Shown here: positions 35,835 through 47,032 of the stretch, one piece after another | How positions within the stretch are numbered: position 1 is the stretch's first letter | Layout of the letters: every line of letters starts with the position of its first letter | Origin: Sclerotinia nivalis | Lineage: Eukaryota > Ascomycota > Leotiomycetes > Helotiales > Sclerotiniaceae | Assembly: GCA_029531795.1 (NCBI GenBank) | Contig: JAPEIS010000015.1 | Coordinates: 1,054,001 to 1,118,000 of the forward strand | DNA: 64,000 nt | Direction: 5' to 3' | The notes under the pieces: generated by a model | What the model was told of the DNA's origin: nothing | Database searches by the model: none | What the model saw: the letters and a program-made list of their open reading frames with translations, nothing else | Translations under genes and position numbers: made by a program

Positions 35835-37938
35835 ATGGCAGATGAAAACCTCAATGAGCCTTCACTAGAGGATCAGGATCTCGAGTTTTACGACTGGCAA
35901 CATCCTGTCGATTATGGTGGAATGCTAGGAGAATTGGAACCACCTCAAGATTTTGTTGCAGTTGATGATCCGGGGTTGCTGCGACGTCAGAAACTTTGGC
36001 TTCAAATTGACCAGATTTGCAGGAACCATTATATCCAATATATCGAGGCATAAAATAACTTTCAACGTCAAGCGACTGCTTAGTGGGCCATTGGAGCGCG
36101 CGAACACAATTTGGATCAAAACATGTTGTCGTTAAGCAACGCCCTCAAACTGGCCTAACACATTCGGCTAGACCGAATTTACGTGACGAGTCACAACATT
36201 ATGAGAATATGCAATCCCTACTACAACCCGGCATTAGTCATCATATTGTTAAACTGTTCAAAAAAGCCGTCGTGGACGAGGGGAAAAATACATTAGCTCA
36301 GGATGTGGGAAGGGTCGAGAGAATGATACTCGAATATTGCACTGGAACTCTTTATGATTTCATAAAGCAGGGAATCAGAGATGGCGCGAAGATAAGTGAG
36401 AGACAAGCGTGGGAGCTTTTCCACTGCCTTGCGCATAGTGTCCTTATCATGAATCACGGCACCGAGAATCCGGCTCATTATCGCACAGAAGGACCTGGTC
36501 CAACGCCGTGGATATTGTTCATTTCAACCTCAATCCAAGGAATGTTTATCTCCAAAATTGTGTGGATGGACAGCATGTAAGGGGCTTCACTTTGAAGGTT
36601 GGTTCTTTTCGACGAGCGGTTAAAGTCCAACGACGTCAGGATGAAAGATATCATCGTGCATTTCATAGTAGAGCAGACGTCAAATCGCGTGCGCCGGAAC
36701 AATTGTACGCGTCTGATATGAGAGGTATGAGACCATGGCTAAAAGATAACCGAACCGATGATCGGCCCGGAAGAGGCAATAAACTTAAATCGGTTACCTA
36801 CACATCGAAAACAAACGTCTGGCAAGTAGGACTGATAATGTTTTGTGTCATCCATATGATCAAGGAGGTGGATTGGAACAATGTGGAACGAATCTGGGAT
36901 CGCAGTACACAGCGCCTAGCAACTGGAAAATATACAATCGGTAGCAGAGTGCGAAGAGAAGAGGATCTTGGATATAGTCAAACGTTAATATCAACTATTC
37001 GGGAATGTCTTTTGATTGAGCCGTCGGTGCGGCGAAATGCTGCAGAATTATTTGAAATAACAAGGGCCGGTCTTGCTCAAGCTAATCTTGGGACAGGCCT
37101 TAATCCACAACAACCGATTGTTCGCCTTCTACCTCACCAAGCACCTCCTCAAGCAGCTCCACCTGGATCAGACCTTGAGGCTGCACCACCGGAACCCCGC
37201 ATGGGCCGACCACCACCTTATCGTCCAATGCCCATCCAGCAGCAAGTACCCGCCGACGTTCTCGATCGCCGAGCAGCAGTAGAAGCCGAACCCGACGACT
37301 ATCTCCCAGCATACGCATACAATGCGCCTGCAGGCCACGCACTCCCTCGGCCCGAATGGGGCGAAGGTCTCGAGCGCCCACCACCCAACTACTCTCCAAG
37401 ACCGGCAGATATCGCACAATTTCCTCCCTTTGTCCCACAAGCCAGACATTTAATTCCACGTCGACCTGTAGGGGCACCACCCCATCAAATTCCGCGTCGA
37501 CCCGTCGGTGCACCACCACGTGCTCCCCGTCCTGCCCCCAACAATCCACCTCCACCACCTCCTTTAAACCTTCCCCAGGGCTTCCAGCCCGGCCCCGACG
37601 ACCCTTTCCTCATCGCCGCCATACCCCCCATATACCTCCTCTCTACCCTCATCTGCCACGTCCTCGAAAACAATCTCTTCCGTCGCCAAGCCGGCAACAT
37701 ATACCTCCGAAACCTGGAAGCTGGAACCACATTCTTTGAAATCAAAGGGATGTTGGTGGAGCAGGGAATTGGGATCGAGAGGATGAATATGAGGATTCGA
37801 GTTGATGATGGGGATGGGGAGAAGGAAATTGGGGATTGGGAAAGGAGACGGGTTTTGGGGCATGCAGAGGCGGTGTTGGTGGATGATGTTGGTGGGATTG
37901 TGGGTGGAGAGGGGCGGGGGCGTAGGTTTACGGGGTGA
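35835..37938 (+). pseudogene. Kinase-like locus, catalytically degenerate and frame-broken
   Basis: Three segments make up the locus. Segment 1 (35835-36053, frame 0) reads MADENLNEP...LWLQIDQICRNHYIQYIEA. Segment 2 (about 36083-36505, another frame) contains TQFGSKHVVVKQRP (probable ATP-site lysine), a hinge MILEYCTGTLYDF and LFHCLAHSVLIMNHGTENP. Segment 3 (from about 36505 to 37938, a third frame) has VHFNLNPRNVYL where active kinases have HxDLKPEN, KVGSF in place of DFG, and an intact RAPEQLYA. Segments 1 and 2 could be joined by a 93-nt intron (GTCAGA...TTAG), at the cost of conserved-looking sequence, but no intron explains the switch at about 36505. Both catalytic aspartates are lost, so even a repaired protein would be a pseudokinase. 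The end is a Pro/Ala/Arg-rich linker, then a domain of about 110 residues (IYLRNLEAGTTFFEIKGML) of possible ubiquitin-like fold. Sequencing error remains possible. Confidence 0.6.
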
Positions 37939-38601
37939 GCGGGGGTTTAAAGGGGGGGGAGAGGGGGGATGAAGTGAGGGGTAAATGAATTATGGTGTGG
38001 TTATTAGGATTTTTATATTATCAGGAGGTGATGGTGATGGTGATATATTTAACGATGAGGAGTAAAATATTTATTCTCCCGGGTAAGGATATTATTGTAT
38101 GGTTTGGTTTATAAGATGATGTATTTGATATTTTCCAGCTACATACATACTTTCCATCTGGAATAGCAGGAAAGAGAATACAGCTACTATATATACTACA
38201 CAATTGAGTAACCTCATCTTTTGATAAAGAATACACAGTATTGGACACGAAACATTCTTACAAGAATTCTAGTAACCATGTGTGATTGATTGCTTCTATT
38301 TTAATGAACATTCTATCAGAAGATTTCGAACATGCTTATTCTTCAACTCGAAGATATGAGATGAGAGACGCAGTAACGATATTCAAGGAAAATAAGATTC
38401 GTAATTCAAGAACTCATGTTTTGTGCACATCGGATGAGAACGGCTTATTTATTTATTCACTGGTATAATAGTAGGTATTATTTTGAAGACGGGTTTTGAT
38501 TGTATATATTTATATTCTCAGCATTCGACAAGATGCAATCCGATTTTCTCACGAGATATAATGATATCACCGTATGATCTCTTTTTCCTGAATCACATTA
38601 T
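37939..38601. other. Spacer between convergent genes
   Basis: No gene supported. It begins with a G-rich run (37950-37990) continuing from the kinase-like frame and then becomes AT-rich. Confidence 0.5.
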
Positions 38602-40963
38602 CTAAGGCAGCCCCATGTAATATTTCAACATCTTCGGATAATTAGGTGTACCAAGACCAGTTACTGGATCCCATCTATTCATTCAAATTAGCACTCTATC
38701 TCATCACACACAACACAAAAAGAGAAGAAAAAAACTCACCCAGGAACCGCCGAAAATCCAACCGTATTACATCCCGGATTCGTCCCATTAACAATATCAT
38801 TCAACATGCTTGGATTAGCATACAACGACGGATTCAAGAAACCAATCGGGTTCTTCCCAACATTAATTCTCTCCTCGTTGATACGATTGATGACCGCCGA
38901 GAAGATAGGTGTACTAGCTGATGTGCCTCCGCTGAGCTCGAAATCGTTGCCATTGTACATCTAAATATTACGTAAGAAAGATGGCGATGTATCAGAATAG
39001 GTATGAGAGACTTACAGCAATATTATCCCCATTAGCAGCTACATCCGGAATACCCCTTCCAATCCTGTTATAAATGCCCCCAGTTTTCCCGGCCAAAGCC
39101 CCAATATCAGGTAATGTTTGGATATCATCCGTATCGTTGCTCAACGCGCTATAATAAGGATAAGGTGGGTTATGTTTATCGAAGAACTTTGCTACAAATT
39201 TAGCTTGATAATCGGGGATCGGATAGATGTTACTGAAACCGCCTCCAGACGAATAGTTTACGGAGTATGGATGACCGGCGGGATCGAAGACGGCAGATTC
39301 TGGATCGTGGACGGTATAGCCGGGATAGACTTTTGTGGCGCCGACGGAGGTTACGTAGGGGCAGGTACCAGGCCAGGTGGGGTTGAAGATGTTGAGATCT
39401 GGACCAAGGCAACCGGTTGGCCCGTCAATGTCACCTGGATAGTCTGGAGGTTTGTGTTAGTTTTCGAGCGAGAAAAAGGAAAGTTGGATCCAGAGAGTCG
39501 AATTTGGAACTTACTGGAAACGCCGGAATCGCCAGAGGCGTAAAGGAATGATACTCCTTGGAGTCCTAGTTTCAGGTACTCCAGACATTGTCGCTTTTGG
39601 TATGCGATTGGGAGGTCGGATTCTTGTCCACCGTATGATAGAGAAATCACGTTGGTGGGAGTGAAGGTACCACACATGAGGGAGCCTTGCCATCCTCCAG
39701 TTAGAGGGTCAGGATAGGCTTGATCTAAGTATTTATCATTGCCAGTCTCGTTGTAGGCCGTGAAGTTGCAGTATGACTAGAAGATGTTAATTGATTGTTC
39801 TTCGAATTCGAGGTGAAAGTTAATCTTACTCCATCTAATGCGTCCAAAAAGGTGTTAAATCCAAATGTGTAGGTATCATTTTGGTTTGCTTGAACAACGT
39901 AGTCATCGACTTGATAGAGGGTGATTTGTTGTGGGTAAAGAATTGGATAAGCAAGTTGAATGTCGAGATTCGCCTCACCACCAGCGTAGTAAGGATCAGT
40001 ACTTGATTGCATTCCACCATCGATGTTTGCTGGGATTGGATGTGTACCGTTTGGAATATGTTTCGTAAAATTTGCGAAGAACAAATCTAGATCGTTTTGT
40101 GTATAAAACTGTAGCTCTGACTCAAAGATACCCAAGGAATTGTTTGGATGAAACAAAGTCGCAGGTGGAATATGGTAAAGCGCAGCGATACAAGCTGGAG
40201 TGATAGCAATATCACAAGTACTCAAATCGGTGGCATTGGTACCGTTGTACTTGTGCTTAGCATCTCGTAGTAGCCCATGTGTAGTTCTTTTAGAAAGTTC
40301 ATGCTCTAACATTTCGGCGTTTCGCTTCAACTTGTTGTTTGGATGTTCAATTGGTGCAAGGAGCTTGATGCCAGGACTGATGTAATCAATGTGTCTTCGG
40401 ATATCCTTGGGAACATGATAAGCGTCGCATGAGGGCATAACACCACCGGTGACTGAATCTTCATACTCATGGTACTCGGTATACAGTAGACTTTCTGCTT
40501 CTTCAGCAGTCGCATAGAACGCGAACCATCCTTTGTTATCGGAATGAGTAATTCGTCCAGCTGGAATACCAGAGTCAATCAGCCATTTCCGAACTTCATC
40601 TTCTGTTTGTTGACTGGGACGGAAAGCCTCGATGACTTCTTCCTCCGTCCAATGTTGTCCAAAATGTGGAGACGCAGGGTCAGATCTATGTGGAACCGAT
40701 TAACCTCTACTGCCTTAAGTGAATAGAGGCTCCGACACTTACATTCTCATTAAATGATCATGGCCGTCATCAAGATTGCTCTGTGTCAAGCCAATTCGCA
40801 TAGGCAATAACTTGTGTGACTCGACACGATCTCTTTTCGTCCATCTCGGGTGTAAACTTTCTCGCTTTTCATGGATCTCCAAATGGCGTGGCACAACAAT
40901 GGCACTTGCTTGAAGCGTCAGAGCGACGAGGGCAACAAAGCCCGAGATCTTCGTCCTCACCAT
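38602..40963 (-). CDS. Sedolisin family protease (tripeptidyl-peptidase type, MEROPS S53)
   Basis: Secreted serine protease active at acidic pH, removing tripeptides from proteins. Six exons join in frame: 40743-40963, 39830-40685, 39515-39776, 39016-39443, 38740-38960 and 38602-38674, giving 686 residues. A signal peptide (residues 1-21, FVALVALTLQASA) is followed by a pro-domain with SDPASPHFGQHWT and GWFAFYATAEEAE, as in sedolisins. The catalytic Glu and Asp are in GGEANLDIQ at about residue 310, the oxyanion Asp in YASGDSGVS at about 442, and the nucleophile in LSGGTSAST at about 603. The Ca2+ site is formed near the end by GWDPVTGLGTPN. The length fits fungal tripeptidyl-peptidases. Several N-glycosylation sites are visible. 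It has no GPI signal, so it is expected to be extracellular. Confidence 0.93.
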
Positions 40964-42279
40964 TGTTATGAATGAGATTAATTGAGACGATGGTTGGAAT
41001 CAAATTCAAAAGGCTAAAGAACTTTCTCCATGATTTATAACTTGGCAGGGACAGCTGCAGCTACCCTTCCACGATCTGCAGACCCTAGCTCTTTGCTCTC
41101 TGGTGCCATACTTAATGAGGCAGGTCGGAGTGGCATTCACGAAGAATGGTCGATAACATTCGTGCTAACCATTTGATAAGCAGGAACCAAGGATGAATTA
41201 AAGATGTAAGCTGACGTATAATGAATTGAAGGCTCCTACATAGGAAAGAGCTTAATGAATGAGGCTAAATCTTAAGCATAGATTTAGTAACAGCTATGAG
41301 CTGGACAAGCTGGAGTGGAGCTTCAACAAACGACGTGCTTGACATACGAGTATATAGCGTATACGGTGCATCGATGTATCGTGGTGGATTGTTTCCAGTA
41401 GATATCCCGTTCTTCGTATGACAAGATAAAGTTGTGACGAGGACCTTGATTGACAGGGCATAAATCCCTCTACCCCACTTCCTGATAAGCTGGTGCCATA
41501 ACTGCTCCATAAAAGCAACCCGAGGATTACTCCGTATATCAATATTGTAACGACTCTTGCACGGAACAACCAAAAGGCCAAAAACCTTTCTTCACGATGA
41601 TCGATGCCGGTAGGTCCGTGAGCGGTGAGGAAGTAGCGAATATGAGCACGTGACTCACCCGGAAATCACACCATCTCACATCCCATTCGTTGTAGGATGG
41701 GATGGTATAGAGAGGAAGCAATCTTGATCATAAGCTTCTACATGGTTTGCCACAAGAACATCGTTTGAGCTGCCAAAAGTTGTAGCAGATTTCATGAACA
41801 TTGCGTTATCAAATACACGGTTGTTTCCTTACCGGCTGATGCTACAACGGTACATTATTTTTTGATATTAGAAGTGATTTTGAATAGCAAACGGGTACTT
41901 TCTTTCCATTATTCTACGAGCAGAGCAAGTATACTTTCGTCTTATCCCATCGGGTTTTGCATCCTCGATTTGAACATGAATGAAATCTTGTTGCGTGTCC
42001 GATCCCATTTCCATAACACTCAATCCATGGTTGTCGATCTTTCATCTCGATTCAAGCATTGACAAATCCTCTTCCATCGCGAAATCCACATCAGTCGTTA
42101 TCACACCCCAATCCAAAAATTGTCAACAAAACTATATATCCCACACGAGTTGGACCCCTCTGGTTTCGACCTCGAAGTCCGACCTTCAAACTCACCCTCA
42201 GCTCATGCTTGTGGAGTTTTGGAGCAGACAATCAGATAATATTCAATTTGTAGGATCTTAAATACTATACACATAATTC
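40964..42279. other. Intergenic region
   Basis: No gene supported. It includes the promoter of the sedolisin gene (from 40964) and short frames at 41265-41581 without features. Confidence 0.5.
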
Positions 42280-43023
42280 CTAACCAAGATAAGCATCAGA
42301 GCTCAAGAACTTCTTGATATTTGGTCGGCTCTTCACAGCATCTACCAACTGCACTAATCTCGGATATTCTTTCAATCCTTTTCTTCCATCTTGCATAAGA
42401 CTTTCATCGTGAAGCAATTGATACAGAACCATATTTGCATATGTGATGTCGTTGCCGATTACAAAAGGACCTTTCTTAGACAAGTCTGAGCCCTTCAAAT
42501 GTGTTTCGACCGCATGGAGGTATTTCTTTCAATCGCCCTGCTGATGTTTGGGATACTCTTCCTTTTGATTGTTGGAGAAGAATGCGGAAATGAAAAGTGT
42601 CCGCCCTGCAGACCTTTGGTAAGTAATTTTTAAAAAGGCATTGAATGAAGGGGTGTACGTACATTCAACAATATAGCAAATCGCATCAGCACAATATTTC
42701 TCTCCCTCAGTCTTCCCGTCATATGCATCTAGCATTCTGATAATGCCTAATAATGGCATAATTCAGATCTTTCCATCCGGTATCTCAATCACAAGTAAAT
42801 TTCCTGTAGGATTTATCTCCGCAACTCTTCCGTTTCTTTTATGTTCCGGCCATTCTTCAAATGTTTATGGGATATCCTTGAGCGCAGCTCCCGCATCGAT
42901 GAGCGATAATCAAACTACTTGGCCTCGACCTCGGGATCGAAAATCGAAATAACGAATCGTAGGAATGCCACTGATAGCTTTGTTGGCTGCACTTTCTGTG
43001 CCGTATGTAAAGATTTGAGGCAT
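42280..43023 (-). pseudogene. Glutathione S-transferase pseudogene
   Basis: A frame starting at the ATG at 43021-43023 reads MPQIFTYGTESAANKAISG, IPTIRYFDFRSRGR and, later, TFEEWPEHKRNGRVAEINPT, LVIEIPDGKI and IIRMLDAYDGKTEGEKYCAD, which is a thioredoxin-like GST N-domain of the prostaglandin-synthase/sigma type. It is broken by three in-frame stops: TGA after GQVV, TAA after KDIP and TGA after DGKI. After an intron (GTACGT...AAAG) the C-domain continues, but a frame change is needed near 42525 to reach the last segment (42280-42498), which ends QLVDAVKSRPNIKKFLSSDA. The C-terminal part is well conserved, so the inactivation is probably recent. Confidence 0.8.
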
Positions 43024-43742
43024 TTCCTAGGTATCTATGTAATTATTATGGATTTCGTGAAGTATATGATCTATTTACTAGCAACAGCACATATTGCGGG
43101 GTAAATATACAAACAAGTATGGGGACAGCCAATGCAATGCTCTAACTTAAACTAGTGACTAATGATGGTTCATATGGGCAAGAGCTATCAGATGCAGCAT
43201 CCTCTTCGTACAGCTGCAAGTTGTTGACCACGCCTTTCTTGACAATCCTTATTTGCATTCCCAAATGTAAACCACCTTCAAAGAGCTACATGATTGGCAG
43301 ACCAATGCCAACAAAAAGATGCCCTTCAAAACAACTTAGCAAGGGAAGTGGGATGTTGCCGCAGAGCCCCATAATCGTCTGCGTAGCGTTTTAGCTATAG
43401 GCTCAATAGCAATGGCCCGGAGAATTAGCAGAGCATCTTTAACAACATTCGCAAACGATTTTCGACTGTAGGTTCTTGGTAATCGGCAACTGTCGTCACT
43501 TTAAGCGCCAAGGCATGTCTTCAAGGCGAGTATTTTCAGTGTTTAGGTTTAGAGTTATGGTGCTCATTCGAAATAGCAGCGGATGGAATTCGAAACGTAC
43601 TCGGAACAGAACAGAACTTGTGAAACTAATTGATGAAACTCCAGCGTTAACCAATCAATCACGTTGTATATTAGTTTCGTGGAATAAGAACTGGTCATAA
43701 CCTCAACTTCTCAGCTCGAAATCACACAACAATCATACGATT
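43024..43742. other. Spacer, no gene seen
   Basis: Only short frames between the GST pseudogene and the tRNA gene. Confidence 0.45.
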
Positions 43743-43842
43743 TCCCTGCTGGCGCAATGGTAGCGCGCAAGACTTCTAAGTGGATATTACATCTACATTT
43801 GAATCGATCTTGAGGCTGTAGGTTCGAGACCTACGTAGGGAG
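43743..43842 (+). tRNA. tRNA-Arg (anticodon TCT), intron-containing
   Basis: A complete cloverleaf can be folded. The acceptor stem is TCCCTGC with GTAGGGA (one G-T wobble), the D stem GCGC/GCGC with loop AATGGTA, the anticodon stem CAAGA/TCTTG with loop CTTCTAA, and the T stem GTAGG/CCTAC with loop TTCGAGA. The anticodon at 43775-43777 is TCT, which reads AGA (Arg). A 28-nt intron (43779-43806) interrupts the anticodon loop one base 3' of the anticodon, the usual eukaryotic position. The mature length would be 72 nt before CCA addition. The A box (TGGCGCAATGG) and B box (GGTTCGAGACC) are intact, so it should be transcribed by RNA polymerase III. Confidence 0.93.
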
Positions 43843-44934
43843 TTACCCTGAGTATCATCGGTTTGAATCCGTTGCCTGAAATTCATTTTTGCTTTTGTAA
43901 ATAGGGGTGTTTACCGATTTTTTGGATATTGGTGTCTAATTTGGTGGATGGTGGGGTAATTTTGAATATCCACCGCACGGGCATTTTGATGATCGAATCC
44001 CCGCTCTGGTGGCTCAATTTTCGAATAATCTTAGGAGTACATATTAGTTTTGCACTTGGACTCAAGACTAGTTGATGAGCTATCATTCATGGCTTTCCTG
44101 GAATCATAGGTCTAATACTATGTATGTACTTTCTCTATAAATGAAAAGCAGACCGAAAGTGACATCTCAATGTCGCATTTTCATTGAGGCTATGAATGCA
44201 GTGCGTGTAACCATGCAGCCACCACCAAAAGCCATAGAGATCCCTTGATTTATTTTGACAGCCGCGACATTCGCAAATCATGGAAAAACAAAACATTCAA
44301 TATTAGATTGGCTGAAGTCAGATATCTCCTATTTCGGTAACTTTGAGATGCTGCCTTACCCAAGTGGCTTTTGTTGCTGGTAATAATTGTCAGACATTGA
44401 TTCCAACATTCGAGCGCACAAGACAACCAAGGCCGCCGGGATTCAGGGTTCTGAGACTTCATGATGAGCATCGTTGCATATACGAATTAGCGAATCCTGG
44501 AGATCATCAGCGTTCAAGAGATATAACGTTTTTGCGTCTAATTTCAGTGGTATGCCGGAGCAAAGGCGCCGAATGTGCCTCACTGCCATGTTCCAGCCTA
44601 CTGCCTTGGAATTTCAATCGTTTTGATACATGGTGATCCATGATGTGAAGGGGTTCATTTGTCCGGAAAACTAGGTCAGACATTTCTCCTCACCCCGCTT
44701 TCGATGAAGCAAACACCGGGGATCATCTGTAAACTGTTTGTGTCCTACATATAAGTAAGCGTGGGATAACTCAGTCAATCTGACCATATTGGACATTAAA
44801 CGTCTAGATACAACCATCTATTCACATCTAAGAATCTATTGTACTCTCATCTCTTGCATCTGTCGGATTCACATCAGGAAGTAAGCTTGATTATACATTC
44901 ATGGAGGCAAGATGGCTGATCAAAGTGCTAGGTA
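43843..44934. other. Spacer, no gene seen
   Basis: Short overlapping frames on both strands (44250-44636) without features. The last 200 bases form the leader of the hypothetical gene at 44935. Confidence 0.4.
43886..43890 (+). terminator. T5 run, probable RNA polymerase III terminator
   Basis: First run of five T residues downstream of the tRNA gene, 44 bases after its end; no earlier T4 run is seen. Confidence 0.5.
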
Positions 44935-45678
44935 ATGTCTTCATTAAGTAGCGTTATGCGTCTTTTGAATGCTGTCATCAATGGACCCTATCCAGACCAT
45001 CTTCCGCGTTCCAATTCCGAAGTGACTCAACTACTCAAAGGCTTGAAGTCCAAGGAGGAGATACTCCGCTCGCATGCCAATTTCATGAAACCATTCAAAG
45101 GGCATGAGGAGTTACAAAAAATATGTCTTTTTACCACAATTAGCTTGATAATGGTTACAAGTGTCGCTGAAGATCTCATCGAATGTGCTTCTGGAGATTA
45201 CCCGATAGAATCAGCCCCGGTACGTGAAGCTTTAAGGATCATCCATCAGGCATTCGGCCAATTCGAGACACTGGCAGACAATTTCGAAGCGAGACCCCAG
45301 CCGTTCCAAACTTGTTGCTTCTCATACTTGGCAGGATGCTTGAACTATTCCATCTTATTTCAACGACTCCTTTATCCCGAAGACCAATGCGAACACCTTG
45401 ACTTCTTTGCCGAACCCCTCAAGTGCATCTTCGGGTTTTCTCTCGAAATAGATAACATTCGGAATTACCCAAAACCTGGTTCACAGCAAAAAACACTCTA
45501 TGATTGTATACCACCTCATGATCAAATACCTATATTTTGTCATTTGCAAGAACAGCCGGGGAAGCCAGTCCGTCCACAATTCTATCGGAATCCGTACCCT
45601 TACGGGCCAAGAATTTTACGAAACATGAACCACCCTTCGAATAAAGCATATTTTAGGACGAAAGGATATCTTCTATGA
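44935..45678 (+). CDS. Hypothetical protein, 247 residues
   Basis: Single uninterrupted frame starting MSSLSSVMRLLNAVINGPYP and ending NKAYFRTKGYLL. No domain recognised. It looks mainly helical in the first 170 residues (LRIIHQAFGQFETLADNFEA, KICLFTTISLIMVTSVAEDL), is rich in Cys, and has a Pro/Tyr-rich end (FYRNPYPYGPRIL). There is no signal peptide or clear membrane segment, although ICLFTTISLIMVTSVA is hydrophobic. An ATG shortly upstream (in GGCAAGATGGCTGATC) followed by GTAATG could form a small first exon, but frame and acceptor are not convincing. Coding bias supports a real gene. Confidence 0.55.
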   Translation: MSSLSSVMRLLNAVINGPYPDHLPRSNSEVTQLLKGLKSKEEILRSHANFMKPFKGHEELQKICLFTTISLIMVTSVAEDLIECASGDYPIESAPVREALRIIHQAFGQFETLADNFEARPQPFQTCCFSYLAGCLNYSILFQRLLYPEDQCEHLDFFAEPLKCIFGFSLEIDNIRNYPKPGSQQKTLYDCIPPHDQIPIFCHLQEQPGKPVRPQFYRNPYPYGPRILRNMNHPSNKAYFRTKGYLL

Positions 45679-47032
45679 GGGTGAACATAAATGGTATGAG
45701 CTACTAGCAATGTTTTGGATGATGTGTTGAAAATCTCTTTCCTACTTTAATTCACAAAAGGTGGCAATTTTATGTCACACAACATCCGTTCATGGCTGAT
45801 ATTAGATTACAGAGGCGCGATTTGGAGGCGCCAGCTGGAAACACAGGTCCGGCTGCATGAGACAAAGCACAAGTTCGGGCAAATTCCTCCTTGATTTGGA
45901 CTTGTGAATTATGAGATACACGTTATGATAATGATGAAGGATGTTTACGACGAAAACTAGGGCATGGTAGGAGGATTAGCACACTCTCTTTGTGGAGCTT
46001 TGGGACATTGGGATTGATTGGTATTCCACATATACAAAATAATGAATAATAAACATTTTTAACTCTATCTACACGGCTGATATTCTGCATAATTTCCAAA
46101 CATTTCAACTCAATCGATATTATACTCTACCCATTTTCCAGCCTGACATCACTGAAAATGCCAATTCCAGCTAAACCGCACGAAAATGCTTCCCCGGAAA
46201 ATCCCAACCCACTACTAAATTCCGGGGACTAGAAGAGGAAACTGTTGCGAATTTAAGGACGGCCAGCCCGCCCGCAACCCTCGAATCCCCAACCCCTCAC
46301 ATAGCCCCATCCCAGGATCCCGGCTGCATCACCAATCAACCATTCCAAGACAAGACCCACGAAATTACAAAACAAAAGTTCGGTCCGGCGTACACAACAT
46401 CACTCATGCAGCCCAACAAGTGGGGATCTCAGTTCCCTACAACTTTCGCAATCATCTCTGTATTGAAACTTTTAATTACCTCAATCACAACTCCCGGGTT
46501 TCTCCTTTGGGAAGACGCTGCATGTTACGCTGCATGACGGAATGTGCGGCTGAGAAATGAGCGCAGAGTTCTAGACCGCTGGAAAAACTTAAGGGTGGTG
46601 GTGGGAAAAAAGCCTTTTAGGTAAGGGGCTTCAGTGCTTTACGCAAGGTAGGCAGGCATACAGGCGCGGCAGGTAGGAGAAGGCAAGAGGAAATAGGCAC
46701 GTAGATCACTACCTAAGGGTTGTTTCTAGTCGGTCGCGGACGCTGGTATGAAGATCATCATCGAGATCCATAATAGAGGTATAGAAATGCGATGATTTGG
46801 ATTTATGAAATGCACGAATTTGCATCAACTTGTATAGTGATTTGATGGGCAAATTCAATGTCTGAAGCAATATAGAACTTTGAGTGCTGGTGCATGGTAA
46901 TGGATCTGTATGATGGAATATCTATATTATATCTATATTTGCATACTAGTATCTATCAAGTATCTAGCAGCCACAATACATCTGATCAACACAATCTTCA
47001 CGGTGCTGCTTCTTCTCATCATGATCATCATA
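45679..47032. other. Spacer, no gene seen
   Basis: Contains a C-rich part (46190-46350) and direct short repeats such as GCTGCATG/CGCTGCATG near 46515-46535, but no coding sequence that can be supported. Confidence 0.4.

Noticed and set aside
37100..37558. 152-codon antisense frame under the kinase-like locus
   Set aside because: It is the reverse of a proline-rich coding region with biased composition.
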